The notes under the pieces are model-generated. The model was not told the origin of the DNA, did no database searches, and saw only the letters and a list, made by a program, of their open reading frames with translations. 64,000 nucleotides of DNA. Origin: Terriglobia bacterium. Lineage in GTDB: Bacteria > Acidobacteriota > Terriglobia > Bryobacterales > Bryobacteraceae. Positions 35,063-43,433 of this stretch are shown in pieces. The position numbers and the translations under genes are program-made. The stretch lies in contig JAIQFN010000006.1 in NCBI GenBank assembly GCA_020073265.1, positions 62,001 to 126,000 on the forward strand. Reading direction: 5' to 3'. Each line of letters opens with the position of its first letter. The stretch's first letter is position 1.

Positions 35063-38038
35063 TCAGAACGCGTAACGCAGCGCGAACTGGATCTGACGGT
35101 TCGACCCGAATCCGCCGACTGCGGGAATAGTACTTAAGCTCTGTCCGAAGGTCGCCGGCGAAGAAGTCGTCGACCCTGGGTTTGAAAACTGCGGGGTGTT
35201 GAAGATGTTGAACATCTCCGCGCGGAACTGGACTTGCTGCCGCTCGGTCACGGCGAAGTTCTTGAACAGCGAGAAGTCCCAGTTGTAAGCCGAAGGCCCG
35301 GTGAATACGTTCCGGCCTAAGCTCCCGAAGTGGCCCACCGGAGTCGCGAATGCCGCCAGGTTGAGTTGCCGCTTGGGCAGGTCGAAATTGGCCGGTGTGA
35401 CAGCAACGCCCGTAATCAGGTCGGGGCGCGCCGTCGCCGCTCCAATCCCAGCCGCGTCGCATCCGCAAACAACGTTGTATGGCAAGCCCGCGCGCATCAC
35501 GGTGATGCCGTTGAACTGCCAACCGCTGCCGATCACTTTGGGAACGCGCGGCATACCAGGAATCTGGTAAGTGTAGTCGAGTTCCACATAGTGACGCACG
35601 TCATAGTCCGCGCTCCCATACTCGTTGCGGAAGTGGGCATCATCCTGATTGGCGGTGGTGGCCGGACCATTGGAAACGCCGCCCTCATCGAGCGCATGGC
35701 TCCAGGTGTAATTCACATTGAACGTCATACCGCGCGTCAGGCGTTGTTTGAAGCCCACCTGCAGGCCGTTGTAGTCGGCGATGGCTCCGTCATAGAAGTT
35801 CGTAATGGTGCCGAATTGCGGATACTTTCGCACGCCGGTCCCTGGAACGACCCGGTTCAACTCCTGGAACGGACTGAGGTGCACGCCGCGATTGCCGATG
35901 TAGCCCACCTGCAACACCGAGTTTTGCCCGAAACCCTGCTGGATATTCATGTTCCATGTCTCGGTGTAGGACTGCTTCCAGTCCTTCGGGAACGCATACA
36001 AGTTGCGCGCCGAAGCGATTAGTTTGCTGAGCGGGAACGGAAAGCCCACACCCGGATTCAGCGCCGTGGCGCTTTGTCCGATTCCAGGGATGTTGGAAGG
36101 CACCGATTGCGCCGCCGCGGCTACCAGCGGGGAGTGGAAAATACCAAAGCCGCCGCGCAGCACGGTTTTCTTGGAAGAGAACGGAGTGTAGGCGAAACCA
36201 ACGCGAGGCGCGAAGTCAAGTTTCGGAGCGTCGAACAGCGAAGATCCCGGCGTATCGATGTCGCCCGTGACTCGATCGAAATTCGCGATGCGTCCGTGCG
36301 ATTCGCTCGGAGCGGTGTCGTATTGATATCTCACGCCCAGATTGATCGTGAGATTCTTGGTCGCCTGGATGTCGTCCTGCGCGAAAAAGTGGACGTACTT
36401 GTTCCGCATTCCCTGGCGCGGCTGGCCTAGTGTCGAAATTGCGAACGGCGCGTTGGCTGCAAAACTATCCAGCGTCAAGAACGTAACGATCTCCTGAAAC
36501 GAGATGGCCTTGTTGTCGCGATTGCCTACCACCTGGGTCCCGAACTTGAGCGCGTGCCGCCCCTTGGTCCAGGAAAGCGTGTCGAGATAAGTGAAGGAAG
36601 TGTTGGCCACCGGCAGATCAAATACTGCCGGTCCGATGGCTGCCATCCCGGCGATCGATCCGACGATGGGGGAGTTCAGGACAGCCGGACTGCCGGCCGC
36701 GCCGGCATACCAGACGCCGCGATTGAACGTGATCCCGGCCTCGTTGAGCAGCGTCGGAGTGAGCGTCTTGGTGTAGGCGAGCTTGGCGGTCTGCAGCAGC
36801 GCAGGGACCGGGCGGAACTGGCCGTCGCCGACGCCGAACCAGCTCTTGGTGAACGATTCGTTGCGGTTATAGCGCAGCGTAAGCGTATCTTTCTCGGTGA
36901 TGTGGTAGTCCATCTTTCCGCTGCCCGTGTCCTCGGTGAGTTCGTTGGAAATGCCGCGGATGAACTGCGCCAGGCGCGGTTCGGTGGCCACCGCCGGACC
37001 GTTCGGAAGCGGCAGGATATCGGCTTCCGCGCGCACCGGTGCGGGCAGCGTGTTGCGAAACGCCTGAGTGGGCACGAACGTATTCTGGAAGATTCCCAGA
37101 CGTTGCCGGACGCCTTCATAGTTGACAAAGAAGAAAATTTTGTCGCGCTTGATCGGCCCTCCGAAGGTACCTCCGAATTGGTTCAGACGGAAGGGCGGCT
37201 TCAGGGCAGGGGCCACGTTGAAGTAGTTGCGCGCGTCCAGTTTTTCATTGCGGAAGTACTCGAAAAGGGTACCGTGATATTGGTTCGTCCCGGACTTGGT
37301 GATGAAGTTCACCACGCCACCCATGGACTGGCCGTATTCCGCCGAGTAGGACGACTCTTGAATGCGAACTTCAGCGATCGCGTCGACGCTGGCGCGGGTC
37401 ACGCGCGCTTGCGATGCGTAGGCGCTGTCGACGATATCCGAATCCACTTGCCCGGAATCGCCTCCGTCCACCAGCAAACGGGATCCGCTTTCGAACAGAC
37501 GGGTCTGGCTCACGCCGTTCATACTGCGCTGCTGCGTGGTGCCCAGCATCACCACACCGGGCGCCAGGCCCATCAGCGAAGCCAGACTACGGCCGTTGAA
37601 GGGCAGGTTTGACACCTGTTGCTTTTCGATCACGCCGCCCAGCGTGCTCGAAGCGCTGTCGATCACCGGCGCCTGGGCCTCCACCGTGATTCGCTCCGTC
37701 ACCTCGCCTGCGCTTAAGGTTAAGTCGATCCTGGCCCGATCGTTGACGCTGAGTGCAATGTTGTCGCGCACCGAAGTCTTGAAGCCGGGTGCGGAAGCTG
37801 TGACCTGATAGTTCCCTATCGGCAGCACCGGTGCGATAAAGTTTCCGTTCGCGTCGGTCGTCAGAGTCAACTCCGCGGCCGTGCCCTGGTTGGTGACCTT
37901 GACAGTGGCGTTGGGAACCACGCCTCCGGAAGCATCCGTGACCGTTCCTAAGATGGCCGCTCGATCGAGCTGCCCGTAGCAAATCGAAGCGCCCATCAGC
38001 GCCATTGCTATAAGCAATTTAGTCCGCAGAGTAATCAT
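35063..38038 (-). CDS. Oar-like TonB-dependent receptor (oar3)
   Basis: A 991-residue receptor paralogous to oar1 and oar2. Signal peptide MITLRTKLLIAMALMGASICYG, carboxypeptidase-regulatory-like domain (LDRAAILGTVTDASGGVVPNATV), plug (IEKQQVSNLPFNGRSLASLMGLAPGVVMLG) and barrel ending FALRYAF. A strong ribosome-binding site (AGGAGGG) lies just upstream of the ATG at 38038. It heads the minus-strand run oar3-dehydrogenase-GH172-permease-binding protein-ATPase (gaps of 10, 27 and 23 bases, then overlaps), so it probably delivers the substrate of that pathway across the outer membrane. Confidence 0.9.
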   Translation of the reverse strand: MITLRTKLLIAMALMGASICYGQLDRAAILGTVTDASGGVVPNATVKVTNQGTAAELTLTTDANGNFIAPVLPIGNYQVTASAPGFKTSVRDNIALSVNDRARIDLTLSAGEVTERITVEAQAPVIDSASSTLGGVIEKQQVSNLPFNGRSLASLMGLAPGVVMLGTTQQRSMNGVSQTRLFESGSRLLVDGGDSGQVDSDIVDSAYASQARVTRASVDAIAEVRIQESSYSAEYGQSMGGVVNFITKSGTNQYHGTLFEYFRNEKLDARNYFNVAPALKPPFRLNQFGGTFGGPIKRDKIFFFVNYEGVRQRLGIFQNTFVPTQAFRNTLPAPVRAEADILPLPNGPAVATEPRLAQFIRGISNELTEDTGSGKMDYHITEKDTLTLRYNRNESFTKSWFGVGDGQFRPVPALLQTAKLAYTKTLTPTLLNEAGITFNRGVWYAGAAGSPAVLNSPIVGSIAGMAAIGPAVFDLPVANTSFTYLDTLSWTKGRHALKFGTQVVGNRDNKAISFQEIVTFLTLDSFAANAPFAISTLGQPRQGMRNKYVHFFAQDDIQATKNLTINLGVRYQYDTAPSESHGRIANFDRVTGDIDTPGSSLFDAPKLDFAPRVGFAYTPFSSKKTVLRGGFGIFHSPLVAAAAQSVPSNIPGIGQSATALNPGVGFPFPLSKLIASARNLYAFPKDWKQSYTETWNMNIQQGFGQNSVLQVGYIGNRGVHLSPFQELNRVVPGTGVRKYPQFGTITNFYDGAIADYNGLQVGFKQRLTRGMTFNVNYTWSHALDEGGVSNGPATTANQDDAHFRNEYGSADYDVRHYVELDYTYQIPGMPRVPKVIGSGWQFNGITVMRAGLPYNVVCGCDAAGIGAATARPDLITGVAVTPANFDLPKRQLNLAAFATPVGHFGSLGRNVFTGPSAYNWDFSLFKNFAVTERQQVQFRAEMFNIFNTPQFSNPGSTTSSPATFGQSLSTIPAVGGFGSNRQIQFALRYAF

Positions 38039-38124
38039 ACGTTGACTTCCCTCCTGAAACTTGTTTGGTCAAGCGTAGGCTAATGCGCGACTTGGGGGCA
38101 AGCACTTTTCGCCTTGGGATATCA

Positions 38125-38141
38125 GGTTCACTAGATGAAAC
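38125..38141. promoter_or_regulatory. 17-bp operator-like motif, copy 3
   Basis: GGTTCACTAGATGAAAC; its reverse complement GTTTCATCTAGTGAACC fits the shared pattern TTTCATYMAGWGAA. It lies 87 bases upstream of oar3 and 196 bases upstream of the divergent duplicated monooxygenase gene, in a relatively AT-rich 298-base gap that holds no ORF. Confidence 0.45.
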
Positions 38142-38298
38142 TGCGCGACCGAGGTCTGACGTGTCTCAATTGCCTGTTTTTGTTGGAGTATTTGGTTTTT
38201 CTGGAGCACGGGCACTTTAGATGCAGTGATTTGGTTGAAACGATACGAGATCCGGCTGGTTTTGTTGCATGAACTCTTTGGACGGGTCCTTTATCAAA

Positions 38299-38328
38299 TT
38301 GCTTCGTTCATCCTACTGCTTCTATGAT
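38299..38328 (+). promoter_or_regulatory. possible promoter of the duplicated haem-copper protein
   Basis: TATGAT at 38323-38328 matches the -10 consensus at 5 of 6 positions, with a weak -35 (TTGCTT) 18 bases upstream. The ATG at 38337 is only 8 bases after the -10, so a transcript from here would be leaderless or nearly so. Confidence 0.3.
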
Positions 38329-38336
38329 GACTTGGT

Positions 38337-40943
38337 ATGAGGATTCCACCTCTCGCGGTATTCTTTTGTCTCGCCGGCTCGGTGTTGCTGGCCTCTTCGC
38401 CGGTGACTTTCCACAAAGATGTGGAACCGATCCTGCAGAATCGGTGTCAGGGCTGCCATCGTCCGGGCGAAATCGGGCCCATGTCGCTGCTCACATATAA
38501 TGACGCCCGACCCTGGGCGAAAGCCATGCGCGGCGCGATTTTGACCAAGAAGATGCCGCCGTGGCCGCTCGATCCGGCGTTCGGAAAGTTCGCCAATGAC
38601 CAGCGATTGTCGCAGGCGGAGATCGAAACGCTGGTGGCCTGGTCCGACCAAGGATCCCCAGAGGGAAACGCGAGCGACGCACCGCCGCCGCGCCAGTTCG
38701 TCCAGGGCTGGAATATCGGTACCCCGGACGCTGTGGTGGAGCTCTCACAGGAATTCCAGATTCCCGCGTCGGGCGATGTTCCGTACCAATACATTATCGT
38801 CCCCACCGGTTTCACCAAGGAGACCTGGGTTGAGGCTGTCGAGATTCGTCCCGGCAACCGGGCGGCGCTGCACCACGCCATCGCGTTCGTTCGCGAACCG
38901 GGCACTTATAAAGGCATGAAGGTGGGCGAGTTCCTGGATCCGTACGTGATGGCGAAAGCTATGCGTCCGCGAACCAACCCGCCTCCCGATCAGTTTGGCG
39001 ATAGCCTGACTGGGGACGCCGTCGGCTTCTACGTGCCCGGAATTCCCCCGGCCGTTCTCCAGCCCGGGCAAGCCAGACTGATCCAAGCCGGCTCAGCACT
39101 CCTGTTCCAGTTGCACTATACGACCAACGGAAAGCCGGGTACCGATCGTACCCGCATCGGATTCAGGTTCGCCAAGCAGCCGCCCAAGGAATGGATCCGG
39201 ACCGTCAACGTCCAGAATTTTGCCTTCAGCATTCCGCCTCGGGAGCAAAACTATCCCATTTACGCGCGCGCCCGGCTTACTCGCGACATGAAGATCGTGT
39301 CGTTCATTCCACACATGCATCTCCGCGGCAAGGACTTCGAGTATCGCGCACTCTACCCGAGCGGCGAGACCGAAACGCTGCTGCGCGTGCCGCGCTGGGA
39401 TTTCGCCTGGCAGATGGCCTACTACCTCGAAGAGCCGAAGGTGTTGCCAGCGGGAACCGTCATCGAGGTTGTGGGCCACTATGACAACTCGCCCAACAAT
39501 CCCAACAATCCGGATCCTAACGCCCTGGTAGTTTACGGCGAGCAAACCTGGAACGAAATGATGGGCGGGCTGATCGACGTGGTGGAGGATCCCACCACGA
39601 AGCCACGACGTTATTTCGAATCGGTGCCCGAGAAGCCGGTATCCACGGCCTCCGTTACGCCGACCTTCCACAAGAACGTCGAGCCGATTCTGCAGGCTCG
39701 CTGCCAGACTTGTCATCGCCCCGGCGAAACCGCTCCCATGTCGTTGCTCACTTATAGTGATGCGCGTCCCTGGGCCAAGGCGATTCGCGCCGCCGTGCTG
39801 CAGAGGAAGATGCCGCCTTGGTTCGCGGATCCGCACTACGGGAAATTCTCGAACGACCGCCGCATGCCGCAGGCCGAGATCGACACGCTGGTAGCCTGGA
39901 TCGATGGCGGCGCGCCGGAGGGAGATGCGAAAGACGCGCCCAAGCCGCTGACATTTGCCGACGGCTGGAACATCGGCAAGCCGGACGTGATTATCGAGAT
40001 GCCCAAGGCGTTCAATGTTCCCGCCACGGGCAGAATCCCCTATCAATACATTGCCGTCGCTTCCGGCTTCACCGAAGACAAGTGGGTGCAGGCCGCCGAG
40101 ATCCGCCCCGGCAACCGCGCAGTGGTTCACCACGTACAGGCGCACGCCATCAGTCCGGATTCCCCCTCCGCGAAGATTCTGGGGGAATTCATGGATGCCG
40201 ACGCGATCGATCAGCGTGTGGTCGCCCGAACCGACAAAGCGCTGGCCGGCGGACCCATGCCCAACCAGTTCGATTCCGGACTCGGCGGCGAGTACATCCA
40301 GGGCTACACGCCCGGAGCGCAGCCGCTCAATTTGAAGCCCGGCCAGGCCAAGCTCATCAAGGCCGGGTCGGTGATCTTTTTCCAATTACACTACACCAGC
40401 AGCGGAAAGGCCGGCAGCGACCGGTCCCGCCTGGGCCTCATCTTCGCCAAGCAGCCGCCTACCGAAAAACTGCACACCATCAACGTGCAGAACTTCGCTT
40501 TCGATATCCCGCCCATGGTGGACAACTACCCGATCGCCGCGCGGGCCCGCCTGACGCGCGACATGACCATCGTGAATTTGCGGCCGCATATGCATTTCCG
40601 CGGCAAGGATTTTGAATACCGCGCCATCTATCCCACCGGGGAGTCGGAAGTCCTGCTGCGGGTGCCGCGCTGGGATTTCAACTGGCAGATGACGTATTAT
40701 CTGGAGACGCCCAAGGTTCTGCCGAAGGGAACCATCATTGAAGTGCTGGGTCACTACGACAACTCGCCCAACAATCCCGCCAACCCGGATCCCAAGGCTC
40801 GCGTGCTGTACGGCGAGCAGACCTGGAACGAAATGCTGGGCGGCTTGATCGACGTGGCCCTCGATCCGCAGCTCCAGTCACCGCAATTCTTCGAATCCGT
40901 TCCGGCGGCTGCGGTGACCAACGCCACCGCGTCCATTCACTAG
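38337..40943 (+). CDS. tandem-duplicated haem c / PHM-type copper monooxygenase
   Basis: An 868-residue secreted protein made of two homologous halves (about 20-430 and 440-868). Each half has an N-terminal c-type haem module, C37-x2-C40-H41 with Met49 in the first and C456-x2-C459-H460 in the second, then a Cu2-monooxygenase-like domain. All six copper-ligand positions of PHM/DBM enzymes appear in each half: a His-His pair (ALHHAI; VVHHVQ), a His in FQLHYT, a His-x-His in PHMH, and a Met in WNEM. Signal peptide MRIPPLAVFFCLAGSVLLAS. The substrate is unknown. The haem could supply electrons in place of ascorbate. Divergent from oar3. Confidence 0.8.
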   Translation: MRIPPLAVFFCLAGSVLLASSPVTFHKDVEPILQNRCQGCHRPGEIGPMSLLTYNDARPWAKAMRGAILTKKMPPWPLDPAFGKFANDQRLSQAEIETLVAWSDQGSPEGNASDAPPPRQFVQGWNIGTPDAVVELSQEFQIPASGDVPYQYIIVPTGFTKETWVEAVEIRPGNRAALHHAIAFVREPGTYKGMKVGEFLDPYVMAKAMRPRTNPPPDQFGDSLTGDAVGFYVPGIPPAVLQPGQARLIQAGSALLFQLHYTTNGKPGTDRTRIGFRFAKQPPKEWIRTVNVQNFAFSIPPREQNYPIYARARLTRDMKIVSFIPHMHLRGKDFEYRALYPSGETETLLRVPRWDFAWQMAYYLEEPKVLPAGTVIEVVGHYDNSPNNPNNPDPNALVVYGEQTWNEMMGGLIDVVEDPTTKPRRYFESVPEKPVSTASVTPTFHKNVEPILQARCQTCHRPGETAPMSLLTYSDARPWAKAIRAAVLQRKMPPWFADPHYGKFSNDRRMPQAEIDTLVAWIDGGAPEGDAKDAPKPLTFADGWNIGKPDVIIEMPKAFNVPATGRIPYQYIAVASGFTEDKWVQAAEIRPGNRAVVHHVQAHAISPDSPSAKILGEFMDADAIDQRVVARTDKALAGGPMPNQFDSGLGGEYIQGYTPGAQPLNLKPGQAKLIKAGSVIFFQLHYTSSGKAGSDRSRLGLIFAKQPPTEKLHTINVQNFAFDIPPMVDNYPIAARARLTRDMTIVNLRPHMHFRGKDFEYRAIYPTGESEVLLRVPRWDFNWQMTYYLETPKVLPKGTIIEVLGHYDNSPNNPANPDPKARVLYGEQTWNEMLGGLIDVALDPQLQSPQFFESVPAAAVTNATASIH

Positions 40944-40952
40944 CGCGGGGCG

Positions 40953-42119
40953 CTAAGCCGTATCCACCATCGACGCCGTGGTCAACTCGGCGGTCTGCAG
41001 CACCGCGTCGGTGGGGTAGAGGTGATCGACGTTCGCCGGCGTCAGCAACTGGTGCTTGACGAACACGGCGGGCGGCACCGATTTCTTGGCCAGAATCTGG
41101 ACCGCTACTGAGATCAGGCCTTCGCCGTAGCGCTCCGGGAAGAACGCCATGGTCGCCAACATCCGCGTGCGGGGACGGCGCAGCTCGGCGCGGCCCTCTT
41201 GCGATCCTCCGAACCCGAGCGCGACACACTTGTCCGCGCGCCCGGCTTCTTCAAAGGCCCGCAACGCCCCGATGGTGCTCGGATCGTCCACTCCGCTGAT
41301 CACGGTCCGGTCCGGCCCAGCCGCGCGCCGGAGGTGCTTGCGCGTTACCTCCAGGCTGGCGGGAAAGCGAGCCTGCCCGTTCAAGAAAACCACGCGCGCC
41401 TCGTCGATGTCCGGTAGAATCTCCCGCAGCCCCGCCACCGCTCCCGTCAGCCGGGAACGAGCGAACGGCCCGGCGCGCGGGTACTCCACCAGCAGAATCT
41501 CGTCGATCTTGGCCTGCCAGTTCTGCTTCACCCAGCGTCCGACGTAGCGCCCTCCGATCACGCCGGCCGTGTAGTTGTCAGGCCCGAAATAGTTGGCGCC
41601 CGGATGCGGCACGTGCAGCGCGATCAAGGGAATGCCCGCTTCCCGGATGCGCGCGGCGATGATGGGCGCCAGGTGGTCGTCGCCCTGATGCATCAGGATC
41701 AGATCCACGCGCTCGCGGATCAGCAGCTCGACGTTGCGCACCACCTGCTTGGAGTTGTAGTGATTGTCCAGCGCGATCAGGTCGATCCGCTCCTCGGCGG
41801 CGGCGCGCTTCAGACCCTCGGTGATGGCGCGCGAGTAGGCGTTCTCCAGGTTGAGAGCGCAGTAACCCAGCCGGTGTTTGTTGGGCTTCAGCGGCTTGAC
41901 CGTGGAGCGGTACTGATGCGATCCCACCCGCTCGATGAACCCGCGCTCCTCCAGCGTGCATAGGATGCGAAACGCCCGGGTCTTGTTCATCTTGGTGCGG
42001 GCCACCAGCTCCTGCAGGCGCAACAACTCGCCGTCGAACCGGAACGCATCCAGAATGTCGCAGGCCCGTAAAACTGCTTCGATGTGGTAGCGGTCTTTGG
42101 ATTGGTTTCCGTTGTTCAA
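40953..42119 (-). CDS. chimeric regulator: IclR-type HTH plus sugar-binding (PBP) domain
   Basis: A 388-residue protein. The N-terminal 70 residues have the IclR winged-helix pattern (HIEAVLRACDILDAF, LQELVARTKMNKTRAFRILCTLEERGFIERV), but the rest is a periplasmic-binding-protein fold as in LacI or ribose-binding proteins (LGYCALNLENAYSRAITEGLKRAAAEE, ELLIRERVDLILMHQ, AGIPLIALHVPHPGANYFGPDN, TVISGVDDPSTIGALRAFEEAG) instead of the usual IclR GAF-like domain. There is no signal peptide, so it is cytoplasmic. It lies 10 bases after the PAL-like gene in the same direction. It is a good candidate for the regulator that reads the 17-bp motifs, by position only. Confidence 0.8.
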   Translation of the reverse strand: MNNGNQSKDRYHIEAVLRACDILDAFRFDGELLRLQELVARTKMNKTRAFRILCTLEERGFIERVGSHQYRSTVKPLKPNKHRLGYCALNLENAYSRAITEGLKRAAAEERIDLIALDNHYNSKQVVRNVELLIRERVDLILMHQGDDHLAPIIAARIREAGIPLIALHVPHPGANYFGPDNYTAGVIGGRYVGRWVKQNWQAKIDEILLVEYPRAGPFARSRLTGAVAGLREILPDIDEARVVFLNGQARFPASLEVTRKHLRRAAGPDRTVISGVDDPSTIGALRAFEEAGRADKCVALGFGGSQEGRAELRRPRTRMLATMAFFPERYGEGLISVAVQILAKKSVPPAVFVKHQLLTPANVDHLYPTDAVLQTAELTTASMVDTA

Positions 42120-42129
42120 GGCTGGCCCG

Positions 42130-43161
42130 CTAGCTGACCTTGCGGAGCTTGCTCACGCGGCCCACTTCAACCCACTCCACGACAAAAATGTTGCCCTCAT
42201 GGTCGAAGCAGGCGCTGTGCGGGCAAACGAATTTGCCTGCAATGAACTTGTCGCGTGGTTGGGTCCGCAGCTTGAGCCAGGTGTTGGATGCATCTTCGCC
42301 CAGGTGCACGATCACTTTGTTGTTGCGATCCAGCAGCGACACGCGCGCCGCCAGGTCCGGCATCACGATGTCGCCATTGCGGAACGTGTTGAAGTAGCAA
42401 GGCAGGTTCACGCCGCTGACGAAATCCACATGCTTTCCTTCCAGCGTGAACCGCTGCAGACGGCGGTTGGACCGGTCGGCGACAATCAGGATCGGGTCGC
42501 CCCGCAGGTCTACCATCAGACCGTGCGGGCAATTGAGCTGCCCCGCCTCTTTTCCCAAGCCGCCGAAGGTGCGGATGTACTCGCCCTTGTGGTTGTACTG
42601 ATTGATGTAGCTGGAACCGTAGCCGTCGCCCACGTAGAAATCCCCGTTCGGCGCCACCGCCACATTGGTGGGACTGTACTTGATCGGCTTCCCGTCGGGG
42701 CCCGGCCGGCCGTAAGGTTCGGCCTCCTTCGGGTATCCCATCGAGAAAACCTCCTCGCCATTGGTGGTCGCCTTCACCACCACGCCGCGCTGCGTGTCGC
42801 ACAGGTAAAGAAATTCGTGCCCGTTCTCCTTGAGGATGTGCAGCCCGTGCGCGCCGCCCTTGAACTCCTTGCCCCAGGACTTGACGAACTTGCCCTTGTG
42901 GTCGAACACCACCATGCTGTCGGACGACTCGCTGGTCGCGTGCACCGTGTGATGAATGTAGATGTGGCCATGCGAGTCCTCGCAGACCCCATGTGTGTTG
43001 CCGTAGCGAATGCTGGGCGGTAAAACGCCCCAGTCGTGCGTCACTTCGTACTTGTGATCGCCTTCGCCCAGGATTGGTTTGTGGCTGCCGGACTTGTTGG
43101 TGGCATTCAAGATCAGTGGGGCGGCGAGGCCCGTGAGGAACGTGCGTCGGGTTGCATCCAT
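42130..43161 (-). CDS. NHL beta-propeller, PAL-like lyase (peptidyl-hydroxyglycine amidating lyase family)
   Basis: A 343-residue secreted six-bladed propeller with Tat-type signal (TRRTFLTGLAAPLILNA). It aligns by eye with the PAL domain of animal PAM: zinc ligands H105 (GAHGLHI), H213 (CPHGLMV) and H315 (CPHSACFD), catalytic-type Y181 in VGDGYGSS, and R230 in VADRSNRR all sit at spacings close to those of rat PAL. A second PAL arginine (R533 in rat) is not clearly conserved. PAL cleaves alpha-hydroxyglycine peptides to amides and glyoxylate; the substrate here is unknown. It is divergent from a haem-copper monooxygenase resembling the other half of PAM. The ATG at 43161 gives the signal peptide. 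Confidence 0.75.
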   Translation of the reverse strand: MDATRRTFLTGLAAPLILNATNKSGSHKPILGEGDHKYEVTHDWGVLPPSIRYGNTHGVCEDSHGHIYIHHTVHATSESSDSMVVFDHKGKFVKSWGKEFKGGAHGLHILKENGHEFLYLCDTQRGVVVKATTNGEEVFSMGYPKEAEPYGRPGPDGKPIKYSPTNVAVAPNGDFYVGDGYGSSYINQYNHKGEYIRTFGGLGKEAGQLNCPHGLMVDLRGDPILIVADRSNRRLQRFTLEGKHVDFVSGVNLPCYFNTFRNGDIVMPDLAARVSLLDRNNKVIVHLGEDASNTWLKLRTQPRDKFIAGKFVCPHSACFDHEGNIFVVEWVEVGRVSKLRKVS

Positions 43162-43221
43162 GTTGTATATCCTCAGCCCGCGAGACAGTTCAGGCAAGCT
43201 TCCAAATATATAGGATAGCTT

Positions 43222-43238
43222 GATTCACTGAATGAAAC
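43222..43238. promoter_or_regulatory. 17-bp operator-like motif, copy 4
   Basis: GATTCACTGAATGAAAC; reverse complement GTTTCATTCAGTGAATC. It lies 61 bases upstream of the PAL-like gene. It pairs with an inverted copy at 43346, 124 bases away start to start, exactly the separation of copies 1 and 2. Confidence 0.5.
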
Positions 43239-43345
43239 GCCGTGGGGATCTGAAAGGTTTAGAAACGTCCTGGATGGTCAACGGATTGAAAGCCAAGAAG
43301 TCCTTTGCTATCGACAGGGAGCAGGCAACCTGGTAGAGTTTCCGA

Positions 43346-43362
43346 ATTTCATTCAGTGAACT
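43346..43362. promoter_or_regulatory. 17-bp operator-like motif, copy 5 (inverted)
   Basis: ATTTCATTCAGTGAACT, inverted relative to copy 4 with 14 bases in perfect inverted match. It lies 72 bases upstream of the haem-copper gene at 43434. The 272-base gap between the two divergent genes otherwise holds no ORF. Confidence 0.5.
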
Positions 43363-43433
43363 ATTGGTTCGTCTAATCCGGAGGCTCTTGTCGGCTTCCG
43401 AAAGTCGCTGCTAACATCCCAAGAGGTACACCT

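Noticed and set aside
38039-38336. Small ORF or sRNA in the AT-richer oar3 upstream gap
   Set aside because: No ORF with a ribosome-binding site or clear hairpin-T-run was seen; only the motif copy and a possible promoter.
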